Shown here: one piece after another, positions 1 through 12,640 of the stretch
Position numbering within the stretch: position 1 is the stretch's first letter
How the letters are laid out: the number at the start of each line of letters is the position of its first letter
DNA from: Mauremys mutica
Lineage: Eukaryota; Chordata; Testudines; Geoemydidae
Direction: 5' to 3'
Assembly (NCBI RefSeq): GCF_020497125.1
Contig: NC_059073.1
Location: 17,505,225-17,569,224 of the forward strand
DNA: 64,000 nt
Position numbers and translations under genes: made by a program
The notes under the pieces: model-generated
Seen by the model: the letters and a program-made list of their open reading frames with translations, nothing else
Database searches by the model: none
Told to the model about the DNA's origin: nothing

Positions 1-941
1 GATAGGAACTCCTGAGACTTATTACTACTGACAATACTCAGTATAAATGTAGTGGAAAACCCTGAAAAACCTTTAACAAGGTTAATGGCCCTGATGCTGA
101 CTCCACCTATTTGCCCCCCTCCCCCATCACCCTAGTATTTGCACACCACACCATCTTTAGTATATACATCCTCACAATAACCCTGTGACGGAGAGCCGTG
201 CTATTATCCCCAGTTGACAGATGGGGAATGGAGAAACAGGTCACAGAAAAAGGCTGCGGCGGAGCAGAGAACTAAACAGGCTTCTTGTGAGTTCTAGGTT
301 ACCCCTCGAACCACTGGATCTTCCTTTCTCTGACTCCCTCTGTGTCCAAGGGAATTTGAAGGGTCCAAAGTGCAAAACATGTTGTTGAAATTTCAATGTA
401 CGTTTCTTCCCACTGGTTCACACAGCTCAGTTCTTGTCAATCAAAGCACATGAAGTTGAATGGACATGGAGATTAAACTATCCTCTCACCCCTCACAATG
501 GTCTGCAGGTCAAGGTGAGGATTAATCCTCTGTATTAATCCTTCTGCCTCAGTTTCCTTATTTCTAAATTGTTTTTAGCAATAGTCCCTGGAAGCACCTA
601 CCTCTGAGAAGGTCTTGTTTAGGCTGATTAACACTCTGCAGAGATTTGGAGAAGGGCCACAGTCTCTGCTGGTGTAATTAATTCCATCTAAGTCAGTGGA
701 GTGAAACCAAAGGAGAATTTGGCCCAGAAAGTACTAAGTATTATTTTCCTAGTAAAAAGGGAATGTATTTTAGCGTAAATGAGTGTTGCTTTCTGAGTAA
801 AACGGGGCAGCATTCAGCCTACTGTGAGCAGCCAGCACAAGAGCCCCTGCACTACTTACCCCCAGCATAGGACAAAGGCAAGCAGCCTTTTCCCCAGGCA
901 CTAGAAGAGGGCATTGTTGCTAGCCATGCATCAGGCAACAT
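1..941. other. Gene-free stretch with MIR-like fragments
   Basis: No convincing exon or promoter is seen. About 160-300 resembles the 3' half of a MIR/CORE-SINE on the minus strand (a 'tattatcccc ... acagatgggg' motif followed by a degraded GTCACAG). About 540-640 resembles a plus-strand MIR tail ('gcctcagtttcctta'). Both are old and diverged, so family and limits are approximate. Confidence 0.5.
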
Positions 942-949
942 AGAGTGAG

Positions 950-1245
950 CAGGGCCGGCTCCAGACCCCAGCGCGCCAAGCGCGCGCTTGGGGCGGCATT
1001 CCAGCGGGAGGGCGGCAGGCGGCTCCGGCGGACCTCCCGCAGACGTGCCTGCGGAGGGGCCGCTGGTCCTGCGGCTCCGGTGGAGCATCCACAGGCATGC
1101 CTGCGGGAGGTCCACCGGAGCCAGCGGACCCTCCACAGGCACGTCTGCGGGAGGTCCACTGGAGCCGCGGGACCGGCGACCGCTAGAGCGCCCCCCGCTG
1201 CGCGCCGCCCTGCTTGGGGCGGCGGAAATCCTAGAGCCGCCCCTG
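950..1245 (+). mobile_element. Non-autonomous hAT-type element (GC-rich, copy A)
   Basis: This 296-bp element is flanked by a perfect 8-bp direct repeat, agagtgag, at 942-949 and 1246-1253. Its ends are imperfect terminal inverted repeats: CAGGGCCGGCTCCAG on the left, and CAGGGGCGGCTCTAG read inward from the right. An 8-bp TSD with CAGGG-type ends is the hAT signature. The interior is GC-rich and self-complementary, with repeated CTCCGG/ACCTCCCGCAG units that create long spurious open frames on both strands. No transposase is encoded. The copy at 2009-2260 belongs to the same family in the opposite orientation. Confidence 0.9.
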
Positions 1246-1253
1246 AGAGTGAG

Positions 1254-2000
1254 GACTCGGAGTGGCCATGGAACCTGTGTTTACACATATCCGATGGCCC
1301 TACCACACTGTACAAGCAGTGCCATGAGGTCCCCAGTCCGCAAGCTGGAGAAATGGCCTCTGGTAGAGCTGCAGTGCGGCCCCCCTGCCCGGCCTTCTTT
1401 AGGAAATGGTTCACTTGCCCAAAGCTGGATTGCTTTGATGTGGGGGGAGTGAATTGCAGCCATAGTGATTTAGGGAAGAATGTAAAACCTTGCCTACCCC
1501 AGGGCTTTGCCTAGTTACTACCATTGGTGACCAGCCACCATTGTCACTGGACCAGCGCAAACCCTAGTGTAAGCAAAGCCACTATAAACCCTGATTTGCA
1601 CCAGTGCATTTTAATCCTGTTTCAAGCAGAGGAAACCTGCACCAATGCAAATTGCAGTTACGGCAGCCTGCCCTGTCTACGCTAAGGGTTTTTCCCTTGG
1701 TCAAATAGTATTTCCTGTCCACTTTTTGAAAGCATATTAGGTACAAGCCTTAAGTATTACTAAGGACTGCTCTGCATTAGAAAAGGTGCACCGGAGTAAC
1801 TCCATTGATCTATTGACAACAATGCAAAAACAAACCAAGTTTTTGTTGGTATTAACATGGTTTTGCTATGGCTGTCACTGAAGGGCTTTGGGTGACACAC
1901 TGGTTAAAGAGGAAACTGAAAGCAATCCATTTCTGGCAATCCAACCTCGACACCAAGCTGCAGCCATTAAACTGAGAGAAACACGGCCATGACTGTGGTG
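1254..2000. other. Spacer between the two GC-rich hAT-type copies
   Basis: AT-balanced unique-looking sequence. I see no gene, RNA or recognisable repeat. Confidence 0.5.
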
Positions 2001-2008
2001 TTCCCATC

Positions 2009-2260
2009 CAGGGGCAGCTCTGAGAATTTGGCCGCCCCAAGCAAGGCGGCACGCCGCAGGGGGCGCACTGCCGGGAGGCGGTCCCGCGGCTCCGGGGGAC
2101 CTCTTGCAGGCGTGCCTGCGGAGGGGCCGCTGGTCCCGCGGCTCCGGTGGACCTCCCGCAGGCAGGACTGCGGAAGGTCCGCCGGAGCCGCCTGCCGCCC
2201 TTCCGGCAAAATGCCGCCCCACGCGCGCGCTTGGCGCGCTGGGGTCTAGAGCCGCCCCTG
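2009..2260 (-). mobile_element. Non-autonomous hAT-type element (GC-rich, copy B)
   Basis: This 252-bp element is flanked by the perfect 8-bp repeat ttcccatc at 2001-2008 and 2261-2268. Its ends are CAGGGGCAGCTCTGAG on the left and CAGGGGCGGCTCTAG read inward from the right. The block of alternating GCGC next to CTGGGGTCTAG lies at the right end here but at the left end of the 950-1245 copy, so the two are inverted relative to each other. It is non-coding; the open frames across it come from its GC-rich imperfect palindrome. Confidence 0.9.
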
Positions 2261-2268
2261 TTCCCATC

Positions 2269-4132
2269 CCATATTCTCCTCTCTCATTCACGTCTCACAC
2301 TGCCTGAAGGGTGTGGCTAGAGCAGATAACAAGATGATGATTGGAAGGCAGCTTCCATGTGTGGACCACTCCTCTGATCCCCATAGGGCCCCTTGGTTGG
2401 GCCTGGTCTTGTGCTCCAGGCAGAACAGGTAGCTCTGATGAGAACAGAGGTGCAGTAATGGCAGAAGGTGGATTGCACAGGCAGTGTTCAGCATTCCCAA
2501 ATGGCTTGGGAAAGGGGGCATCCAAGGAATGAGAGGTAGGGGACTCTTGTCCACAGGGATGAGCATGTAGACTGCTGGGTTGGGTGGTGTCCAGAGGTTT
2601 CTGCAGGCTCTCTACACTATGGTGAATTTCACCCTAAATATGCAAAGTACTATTATTTATTATTTTATTTAAGGTGAGGTTTGGGAAAGCACCTGAACTC
2701 TATCAAACCTGTGCTCCTAAGTCATTTAGGGGCTTATGGAAATCCATACCCCTTATTTTATTATCTTTTACATAAGGTCAATTTATGGATTTTAACAAAG
2801 TACTGCAGATTGCAAATGTTATAAGGAGAGGTGATGCTAGGAGCTGTTCACTCTCTGGAGTGGATGAATGACTGCGCCTGTACATAGATTAGAGAAAGGA
2901 GCTGCTGCATTAAATAAAAGGGACTACGAGATGTTTCCTGTTCTGCTGACACTCATTTCAGTATTGAATCATACCTCCAATGGGAGTATAAGTGAGAGCA
3001 TAACTGGTAATTAGCAGAAATGTGTATATTTGGAGGTGATTCTATGCATGGCTGAGTATGAATGGGCTGATTATGAGTGGGTGTAACTCCATGTAAAGGG
3101 ACTGAACGAGTAAAGCAAAGGCAACAATGATTAGCTGTCACAGAAGAGAAGTTGTCTCCTACTCTGCTAAAGATATACTGTACTTAATAGTTCATTGGCT
3201 GAATGCATTCAAAGAGTTGATATTGCAGCTGCCAGAAATATTCATTCACATAATTAGTTTACCTTAAAAGTTTAAATGAAATGGAAAAGCTTCCTGTTAG
3301 AGTTCTCAGACCTGTTGCTCAACTGGTGTAGCTCAGCATAGTGCCTTTAACTTTGCTGAGGCTTCTCTGATTTACATCAGCTGATGCTTTGGCCCCTCAT
3401 TTCCCTGCCACTGGAAGGAGGCTCTAGAATTCTTCCTTCCCCACCAGATAAATTGAACTGGGATCTGTAACAGCAGTCACTGGGGATCAGTGGAGACTGA
3501 GCTTTGTCATGTGACAGGGATATTAAACTTTTATGACCCAGACCCATACCATGCAGCTGGAATCAGGAAATAATCCATCTCTTGCCAGAACTCCTTAATT
3601 ACAGGGCTATTTTCAAGAGATCCTTCAGTCACTGGTGTATTATAAATGAGTAGCCACATGTGGCCCTCCGATGCAGGCCTACAGCTTCGGTAGGAGTCAT
3701 GCACAACTGTACCTAGCAAAGTAATCCTCACAGTCTCCATGTGAGAGAGATAGCTGGTGTCACCTCCCCTTTACAGATGGGGTAACTGAGGCAGAGAGGA
3801 CAAAGCCATCGAGGAAAGTTTCTAATTGTCAAATCACTAGGCAATAGGTCAGATCCTCAACTTCAATAGAGCAATATCAGCTACAGTTCTGGTCCATGTC
3901 TCTCTGTCACTAGTCTTATCTGGCAGGCAATAGCACACATGGTAACCAAATCTGGGTCTAAACTCAGTGTGAAACCATGTGGCTAAGCAGAATGTCTGAC
4001 TGCACGTTCCTCCTGGGACTCTGGTATGTGAAGGCAGGAAAGGAGACTAGTCCTCCTTTAATTTTATGAAACAAAACAAAGAATTAAACTGAACACATAT
4101 TATGAATTACCAAAATAACACCTACAAAGAGG
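2269..4132. other. Gene-free stretch
   Basis: No exon-like structure is seen. About 3755-3850 resembles a minus-strand MIR/CORE-SINE segment (CCCCTTTACAGATGGGG, then AACTGAGGCAGAGAGG). The remainder shows nothing I can name. Confidence 0.5.
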
Positions 4133-4140
4133 GAATAGAC

Positions 4141-4345
4141 CAGTGGTTCTCAAACTTTTGTGCTGGTGACCCCTTTCACACAGCAAGCCTCAGACTGTGA
4201 CCCCACTCCCCTTATAAATTAAAAACTTTTTTTTATATTTCACACTATTATAAATGATGGCGGTAAAGTGGAGTTTGGGGTGGAGGCTGACAGCTCATGA
4301 CCCCCCTACATAATAACCTCACAACCCCCTGTTTGAGAACTCCTG
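4141..4345 (+). mobile_element. Short hAT-type MITE (CAGTGGTTCTCAAAC family)
   Basis: This 205-bp element begins CAGTGGTTCTCAAAC and ends GTTTGAGAACTCCTG, giving imperfect terminal inverted repeats. The flanking 8-mers are gaatagac (4133-4140) and ggagagac (4346-4353), which match at 6 of 8 positions, consistent with an eroded TSD. It is non-coding. Related but not identical ends are seen at 13367, 27168 and 53339. Confidence 0.8.
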
Positions 4346-4353
4346 GGAGAGAC

Positions 4354-6480
4354 ACTTAACAGAAGCAGTACTCTGCTAGTTCCTGATGCCACAAGGGTGG
4401 CTAGTGAGGTATGAAGCTAGCGAGGCATGAAGTCACTACGATACCACTGCTTGTACTAGACTCATGGCCATGATAACATGCAGGTGGCTGTGGGGGGAGG
4501 AGACTCTGATATGAGTGTCTGGCACTAGTATCATGACTCATGGCCTGCATGTGCGTGGCAGTGCAGTGACAGTCCGTCAGGGCTGGCATCGTGGTTCTGC
4601 TATGACTATAGACACTTCCATATACTTGTCTCCATCTTATAGTCAGTATATGTATCTGTACTGCTAAGCCTGAGTCAGCGATAAAGGGCTGGGCCCTTTA
4701 AAGGGCAGTATGGGACCCTATAAAGCACAGCACCCCATTTGTGTGCCCATAAGCCACAAAGATGGGCACTCTAAAAATAGACAGCGGTTGGTAACAGTTA
4801 GTTGCTTTTTCCATTAGCATGTGAGTCATTCAGGGAAAGGAAGATCAGTTTCCCACCTGTGGATTTAAAAGTCCAAACATGGGTTAATTCCTTGAGTGAC
4901 AGGAGCAGCAGCAGCAACATAAGCACCTACGCAAGTGAAGTGACTTTGAATGGCAACGGCAGCAGCTGCCTGTTTCTGGGGTGATGCTACTTTTCCAGTG
5001 CAAGGGGGAAACATATTTGTAGAAGATTGTTCTGTACCAAATCCATACAAGGACATGGCCCATGTGTCAATGAAGGAGAAGGGCACCGTCCTGCTGCCCT
5101 CAGAATTGTCTGTCTACCACCACTTGGGTTCTGTGATCCAGAAATCAGGTCATTCAGCCATAATGCAGATTTTTCAATTTCCTTTTCACCCCCTTTTTTT
5201 TCCTCATTATAAACTGGATGCTAAATTATTTTATTCAGAAATTTCATTAAGCAAACATGGCCCAAATTCAGCACTCAACTAGAAAGATTTCACTCCCCTG
5301 AACTCAAGGGAGCTGTGAGATTAATGCCAGTAATAAATTTGACCAGGGAGGGTTACACACTCTAGTGCTATTTTGTAGTTTTCCTTTGCACTCCATTGCT
5401 GGGTAAAAGAGCCAGCCTATTTGACCTTGCGCCTCAGATGGGGAAAACTGATGGGGCCCCTTACAGAGGCTTTGCAAGGAGGCAGCAAAGGTCACCCCCT
5501 CAAATCAGAGAAGAGGGACCCAAACAGGGAATTGGAGTCAAGTGAGGCCAAAAAGATGGGGTTATAATAAGGGTCAAAGGTGCAAGCAAAGAACCCCAGA
5601 TATAAAGAAGCCAGCCATGTATCCCAGAGAGCAACTGCGTACAGAGGACAAACAATGAACAAACAGGAATGGGGGGCAGGTCGTAGGGTCAAAATGAGAG
5701 AACCAGAAGCAGCTGCTGAACAGAAAATCTCAGATGGAAAAGAGCCCAACTGATTGTCCTGCAGACTGAAATCCTTATTTTATACCCAGAACATATACAA
5801 CATGGAAAGCAGCACAGCAAACTTCCTCCCTATTGTCCCAGCAAAGAGCCTTGACCTAGGTGGGAAAGGGCCTCTTCTCTGGGGCAGAGGTTTGTTCTTT
5901 AATTTATTAATTATAATTTTGCAGCATTCTAGGCAGTTCACAATACAGATAATTAGCACATGATCCGGTGCCCTGAAGAGCTCACATTCTAATTTCATGC
6001 ATGATGTAACAAAGGAGCAACAATGCAGTGGGTAGGGGTGGAGGAGGAAAGAGTAGTCATGGTAACAAGATTATGTGGTTATTCAGTAGGACCTGATCCA
6101 CACTCCCTTGAAGTCATGTGCACAGCAGGGTTGAATCTTTCTTTTTATTATTCCGAATATAGAAGATAAATGTCAAATAAACTTAGATTGTAGTGGCTGA
6201 CTCACTTCTTGTGGGTGTCGTAGTAGATGTTGGCCTTTAGGAGGGAAAAATACTAACTATCTCTCTCATCTTAATTTGATTTTACCTGTTTCCTGAAGAT
6301 AATTTACAGCTGTAGCCACAGGTGCCTGACCAAGACCAACAGCCAGGAGAAATGGACCAGCAGTAGCATAGAAGAACCAGATTGATAATAAAAAGGGAGC
6401 TGACAGAGAGAAATGAGTAGAGATGGCTGAACCCTTGACACTTTCCTAATTACTCCACAGTATCTAATCTAATACAGTTG
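4354..6480. other. Gene-free stretch
   Basis: Short open frames occur (for example 4950-5282) but lack splice context or recognisable domains. No strong repeat is identified beyond short ancient-looking segments such as the one near 5260. Confidence 0.45.
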
Positions 6481-6488
6481 CTTGTAAC

Positions 6489-7089
6489 CAGAGGTGAAAG
6501 TAAGCCGGTCCGGTACAGCGTACCGGCAAGAGCCAGTATGCCGTGCCGGATTGGACTGGCTTCCACGGCAGTGAGTTAAAGGGCCCAGGGCTCCAGCTGC
6601 TGTGTGGATCCCCGGGCCCTTTAAAGCTCCACCGGAGCTCTGGCAGCTGGGATGGGGCAGGGATTTAAACGGCCCGGTGCTTCTGCCACTGTGGGGAGCC
6701 CTGGACCCTTTAAATCCCCGCCAGAGCTCCGGCAGCTGGGCTCAGGCAGGGATTTAAAGGGCCCGGAGCTCCAGCTGCTGCAAGGAGTCCTGGGCCCTTT
6801 AAATCCCCGCCAGAGCTCCGGCAGCTGGGCTCCTGCGGTGATTTAAAGGGCCCGGAGCACCGCAGCAGCCGGAGCCCCAGGCCCTTTAATTCGCCCCTGA
6901 GCCCAGGGGCTCCCAGCCACCTCTGCAGCTGGTAGCTCCGGGGGTGATTTAAAGGCCCTGGGACCCCCAGCCACAGCAGGAGCCCCAAGGCCTTTAAATC
7001 TTGAAAGGCCCCACCTCTTCCGGTTGAAGCCATGCCCCCGCTCAGGACTCCGGCGTACCGGTAAGTCCTTTAAGTTACTTTCACCCCTG
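6489..7089 (+). mobile_element. hAT-type element with internal tandem repeats
   Basis: This 601-bp element is flanked by a perfect 8-bp duplication, cttgtaac, at 6481-6488 and 7090-7097. Terminal inverted repeats are CAGAGGTGAAAGTAAG on the left and CAGGGGTGAAAGTAAC read inward from the right. A second inverted motif containing GTACCGG lies just inside each end. The middle (about 6580-6990) is an array of roughly 70-80-bp units, each carrying CCCTTTAAA and GAGCTCCGGCAGCTGGG motifs, partly inverted toward the right half. It encodes no protein; open frames here are repeat artefacts. Confidence 0.92.
6580..6990. repeat. Tandem and inverted minisatellite inside the hAT-type element
   Basis: Successive units of about 70-80 bp share GGGCCCTTTAAATCCCCGCC and CAGAGCTCCGGCAGCTGGG. 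From about 6840 the same motifs appear in inverted order, so the array is partly palindromic. Confidence 0.75.
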
Positions 7090-10000
7090 CTTGTAACAGG
7101 CGAGGGACTGACACAATTAACTTCCATGTTTCCATTGGACTAGAATCTTGACATCTGGGGCACTCATTCATGACAGGGTGCTGAGCACAGGGAGGGGCAG
7201 AACTGTCCCGATTCGAACTCTGACCCTTTCATCAGTGGTCCACAAAATGTCAGTGGTCCAAACAATTTACAAATATTGAATTGATTTCTTCTGTGAGGTG
7301 GTTATAGAAGCTATGCAGCCTTCGATTTTGAAAAAAAGAAGATAATCTGAGGTCACTACTTATTATTATTTTTCGTAAAGCCAAGAGACATTTTGAAAAC
7401 ATCTCAGGTGCTGACAGTGATCGCTACATTGACCCTTAGGGTAGGCTGCTGTCAGCTAGACATTTACAGAGCTGCCTCTGATCAGAACCAAAAGGTGATG
7501 GAATAAAGTGAGAGATTCTGAACTCACACAGCCGGATTCTCTACTGCTTTTCACCTTGCACAGTCATTTACTGGGCAAAGTGGGTGCAAAATGCTACCAT
7601 CTGATTTCATAGCATTTTGGTAGGTGTTCAGTGACTATGGCAGATATAAGGCAGTGAAGAATCAGGCCCTCTAGCTGGGGCTAGAAAGCTGGAGCCACAG
7701 AGACTGTTCCCAGGTGATATCCTGCCCACATTTTCAGATTAAAGAGGTTCCGATAGTTTGAATACACATGTGAATTTCTGGATGCTTATCTGAATCCAGC
7801 ACAAATTCTGAACTTTTTGGATGTTTGTTCTCACCCATCACTACTTAACAATTGTTGTTTTCACCCAGGGATCTGCTTCTCTCTCTGTAAAGCTGGCATT
7901 TAAACATCCCTCACAAACAAAGAAATAGGAAACAAATAAGCACATCTTAGTCAGGTTAAGTTAGGCTAATTAGAATGGCAAGAGGTGTTGCAGTTTAAGA
8001 ATTAAAAAAACGTGAGCAAATAGTAAATAAACCCTTATTGGTGTTTCTTCACTTGATTCTCTTGTAATAAGTCCCTTGGAAATCTGTTGTCAGAGGGATC
8101 TGAATTTTTAGACCCTCATTTAGATCCTTTACCTTGAAATGTGGTCAGAAAGCTGAATTAAAATGGCACCTAGGAGCTGTAACTACTCACTGTGCTTCCT
8201 GACTCATATGTGCTGAGTTTGACAATTTTTTTCTCTTTCCTGTAGATGTGCCAGCTGTGTCATACGCTGCTTCATGCATCTTCCACAGTATTGCCAGTTA
8301 ACTTCTCATTTCACAAGCTTTCCAGTTGGTGATGTTTTAATAAGCAGAAAGAACATAGCTTGATTTTCAGGTAACAAGTTGAGCTTACAATGCTGGCAGC
8401 TAGTAAAAAAAAACAAAAAACAAAAAAAAAACTACACACCCCTGAATTGACTTGAAGATTGAGTGAATTTGGAAGAAAAATTGTGGAGGAGGAATAAATG
8501 AGGCCTACCAGGGATGTCAGTTTTACACTTTCCTGATAACTGCACTTTAAAGTAGAAAATCTGACAGCAAAAGCCTCGCTTAGCCATCCAGCCTCTACAC
8601 CCTCTCTCAGTCCTCCCTCAATCACTTGCTGGTGCAGCTCCCTTTGACTCCAATGCACTGATACGTCTGCCCTTATGGGATTTATTCTGGTTTGTTGTCA
8701 TCTTAGAATGATAATTTTATAACTAGGTGCCAAGGTGAAGAGATGAAAAGTTAAGGAGGTTTGTAGTTGATGGACAAAGATGCTGAAGAGAGATTACCAG
8801 GACTCAAAGTTGTAAGTTCAGGAGCACATATCTGACTATGCTGTATGATAAAACACTTAGAGACTGTTTTCTTTCCTTTCTCTTCCCTGTAACATCTCCA
8901 AGGATATCAGTAAAACACCAGCATCAAAGATGGAGAAATGCTTCACCACTCTCTACTACACTGTTGCCTAGGAATGCTTAATCCTACAAATTTAACATGC
9001 CACCTGGAGACTGGCTATTTGCCTACCTATTAGGGAGGTTGCTGAGAGGCTCCCTACCTGGGTGTACAGGAGGGTTCTGGCTTTTGAGAAGCAAGGCCCT
9101 ATTTGGATTCTAGAATGGCATTTTGCCCAGAATGGCTCAATGCACTGACAAAGAGAGAGTGGCTGACAGGATGTGAGCAGCGCCTAACATCGTCCTTCAG
9201 GAGGGCAGAGTCATCACATGCAGGGAAGCCAGATGGGTTAAAATCATCTTATTTTGTTCAGGAAAGGGTGAAGAGGGGACCAGAAGCCAAGAAGGTGACT
9301 CCTCTTGATAAAGGGAAAGCAGAGGGGCTGAGTTTCCGAAAATGAGTCGATTTACTATAAGTACCTCCATGCAGAAGTCATCCTCAGTGTTCTAAGACAG
9401 TCACCATTTGGAAATCAATATTCTTTGTCAATGCTACAGTCCCTCGCCTCTGAATGTCTTCTTATGGATGCTGACTTTGCCAAAGTCCAATACTATTGAA
9501 CAAAGGACACTAAAGCCTTTTCCAAAGAAAGTTTGAGGGTACCTTACAGCTGGATAGGTCTCCAACTTGAGCTGAACTAGAATCTCCTCTAATCCTACTG
9601 AGAACTACAACTTGTATCCTTTATTAGGTCTCCATCCACCTAAAAAGCACAACGTGACTGCCAAGGGTCTGCCCCATCAGAGCACCCCCTTTGGCTGTTA
9701 CTTGGAAAGTGCACTCGCACAAGTCCAGTCCTTCTAACAGGAGCATTCAATGCTAGTCTAGCAGGGGCAGGCTCTCAGTCCCTCCTTCCTCCCTCCCATC
9801 CAGTCTAAGCCTTCTGGTTATTTCTCCCTTTTCGGAGACTCGGGTGAAACAAACCAACAATCTGAAGTCAGCAAAAGAAGTTAAACAAAAGGTTAAACAA
9901 ATACTATAGCCTTGTCCTGGGGCATAAGAGCCAGAAAGTGAAACTAATGATAAATAAAACTCTGGCTAGCATCTTCATTTTCCAAGTTCAGTGAAAAGCA

Positions 10001-10794
10001 ACAGTGAACAAATATCCTTAATGGCAAAAAGTAAATTAGATTTTTAAGATTGTGTTAATTATCAATGGTGGTGTTATTAATAACACAGCTAGGAAATCTG
10101 ATTTCTATCTTCACAGTGTCCCTTGAAAAAGGGAAATAATTCCATGTCCCAAGAGAGGAATAAAAAGTTGAGAACATATATGTATCTCAGTGACCAAATC
10201 TAAAAATATCCTACTAAAAATTAATAATCTTTGACATAACTAGCACTGGAAAATCTCATTGGCTAATTATAGCTCGAGCCATGCTTTAAAATTAATACAT
10301 CCACTTTAAAATCTCCTGAATTGTAGTGCTCCTGAAAGGTGACAGATTGATATCCCTGGAGCCTAAAGTAACTGCATAACCAGTTCAGTGCAGGCAGTGG
10401 AAGAGCAGGCTTCCTCCATACCGTCTCTTTAATGTGCCCCAACTCTGACCCGGTAGGACCACCTCTAGGGTAATTTATTTTCCATGGGCATGTAATCTTT
10501 GACCTCTGCAGAGACTGCCAAACAGTGCCAGTTGCGATGTGAACCTGTCTACTAGGAGCCGAACTGTGACCACCGGCATATTTCATGCAGACCTCCAAAG
10601 AGTGTTCAGATGAGGACAGTTTTTGATCACTATTATTCTGAGCCAGAATCTCACTGGTTCCCAATTCAGAAAAGCACGTAAGCATGTTCTTAAACCTATC
10701 CCTATTCTAGGCAGCACTCAAGCACCTGTTTAACATGGAACTTTTTGAATTGGGGCCTTAGTGGCTGGCATCCTATCACACTGCTAATTACCTA

Positions 10795-10930
10795 AGTACA
10801 TTTATTCAGTTGTAAGCTAGTTGGAGCAAGGACCATCTGTTTGTTTTGTGTTTGTATAGCACCTAGTATAGTTTGGTCCCCGTCCATGATTAGGCCTCGT
10901 AAGTTCTACCACAATACAAATAATAGCAAT
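10795..10930 (+). repeat. Ancient SINE/LINE tail-like repeat
   Basis: The order 'ttgtaagct ... gagcaaggacc ... ttgtatagcaccta ... ggtccccgtccatgattaggcc ... caatacaaataatag' recurs at about 23910-24040, 36565-36665 and 51430-51550. It is a dispersed family, probably a MIR/CORE-SINE or LINE tail. Family assignment is by recall only. Confidence 0.6.
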
Positions 10931-12494
10931 AATACCTGAGCCATCATGTCCCTCAGTTATATTTTAATCAAATGAGGTCTACTTTCTGCTTTAGTGTAGC
11001 CATACAGTGGCCCAAATCCAACAGGGATACAGCAGTGTCACTGAAAGCAAACTGAGCCACGATCTCTAAAGGGTGTGTGCTTTATTAGCAAATACATACA
11101 CCCTTATTGATGCACATCAGTTACCATATTTTCTATTGGAATAAAATGTGAGAGATCTAGTGGCTAAAAAGGTCAAAACCCACAGAGCATAGATATGGAA
11201 TTTTTATAATCTTATATCGCAGTTGGATCCCAAAGAGAAAAAAATGGCAATACGGAGTGCAACCTTGAACCTCAAAAACCACTAAGCAAGCTGTCTCAAG
11301 GGAGTGGGTTAACTCCATGTGCTTGATTTTCTGTATCAAGTATTATTGCTAGTGGAGTACACTGCGCATGCCGCACACTTGTTTGGCATGACACCTTTTA
11401 AAAAAACCAAGCTCATGCACTAAAAGGCTAATCACAGATAGTCCCTGATTGGTTTTGATTACAAGGAACAATGCTGTGCAAAAAGTGAACCAAATTGTAC
11501 TCAGGTTATACAATGCTACAGGATTATTTTTTTTTTTAGAAAGTCAGCTTGATTATTATATTTACCTGTACAGACATGAGCATCTGTTTTCAGACAAGCT
11601 GGTAGCTGGGCCACAGCAATCATTGCAAGTAATCTGAATTAGTGAATGCTGGTGATGAGTCTGTGAATAATTTTGATCCAGCAGAAAGTGGTTTACAGTG
11701 TGCTTCTTTAGGTACACAATAAGGTGGGGAAGTTGCTGTTGTGACATTAATTATTGACCATATTCTTATGACATGCTACAATTTAAGTTTGCCACTAGCA
11801 ACATTCATTCAGCTGAATAATGTATTGGGAGTTGGTATATGAGAAATGAGTGCACAGAATATAGAGTAACAGCACAACCCAGTGGCTAATCAAAGAATAA
11901 GCTACAGTACCTGCAAAATGTATCACATCTCAGTTTGCAGTGGAGACGTGTTATATTTTGTTGAAAAGACTAGAAACAGGAGTGGGGAACTCACTAATGG
12001 GTTGGAGAGGATTAAGCAATCAGTAGTCAAACCCTCTCCTTCTCTCCTTCCAAAAACCCTCTGAAAAGCTGTTTCCTCAAGTTATTCTAGCTATAAAGAC
12101 CACATACCACTGTGTGCTGTATTGTATCAGACCTGATTATGCCATTACAAGCTTGAGCCTGCTATTGTTACTCACCTGTGTAATCTGTACTCACATGATT
12201 CAAATGAAATCTATGTTTTTACTAAACTGGCTGACAACATGATATCTGAGTGCAAAAGGCCCTGGGGATACCCTTTACTCATGGGAATAAAAGTTGCAGG
12301 AGAGGGCACGTGGGTGCAGCAGTTCACCTGTGAATTTAAGATTGCACGCTCTGTGGGAAAGGGATTCTGTCATTTGTTTAGTACAGTTTACCTGTTCTGC
12401 AGTGCTGTGTACTCTTATAGCACTGCATAGAACGAGAAGCAAGGTTTGGGTATTACCACACTGGAATCACAATATAGGATTCATGTCCCACATC

Positions 12495-12640
12495 TGTCAG
12501 GGACTTCGTGTATGCTGTTGAACAAGTCACTTTGCTTTTCAACACCTCACTTCCCTGTAAAATGAGCATAAGAATACTACAGATCTGCCTCCCAGGAGGC
12601 GGGGTGGTGAGACTAAGTTCATTAATGTTTGGTTTAAAAG
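12495..12640 (+). repeat. MIR/CORE-SINE-like fragment
   Basis: It contains a degraded 'gaacaagtcacttt ... cacctcacttccctgtaaaatgagcataagaat' order. This matches the conserved core-to-tail order of MIR-type SINEs. Confidence 0.55.

Noticed and set aside
945..1514. 189-codon open frame on the plus strand
   Set aside because: It runs through the GC-rich hAT-type element 950-1245 and uses the repeat units as codons; all other frames there are also open. No domain is present.
9103..9345. 80-codon open frame with basic residues
   Set aside because: No trusted acceptor or donor and no known motif.
10263..10685. 140-codon open frame on the minus strand
   Set aside because: No recognisable domain, no splice context or promoter, and composition like the flanks. 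Probably chance, although I cannot run a conservation test.
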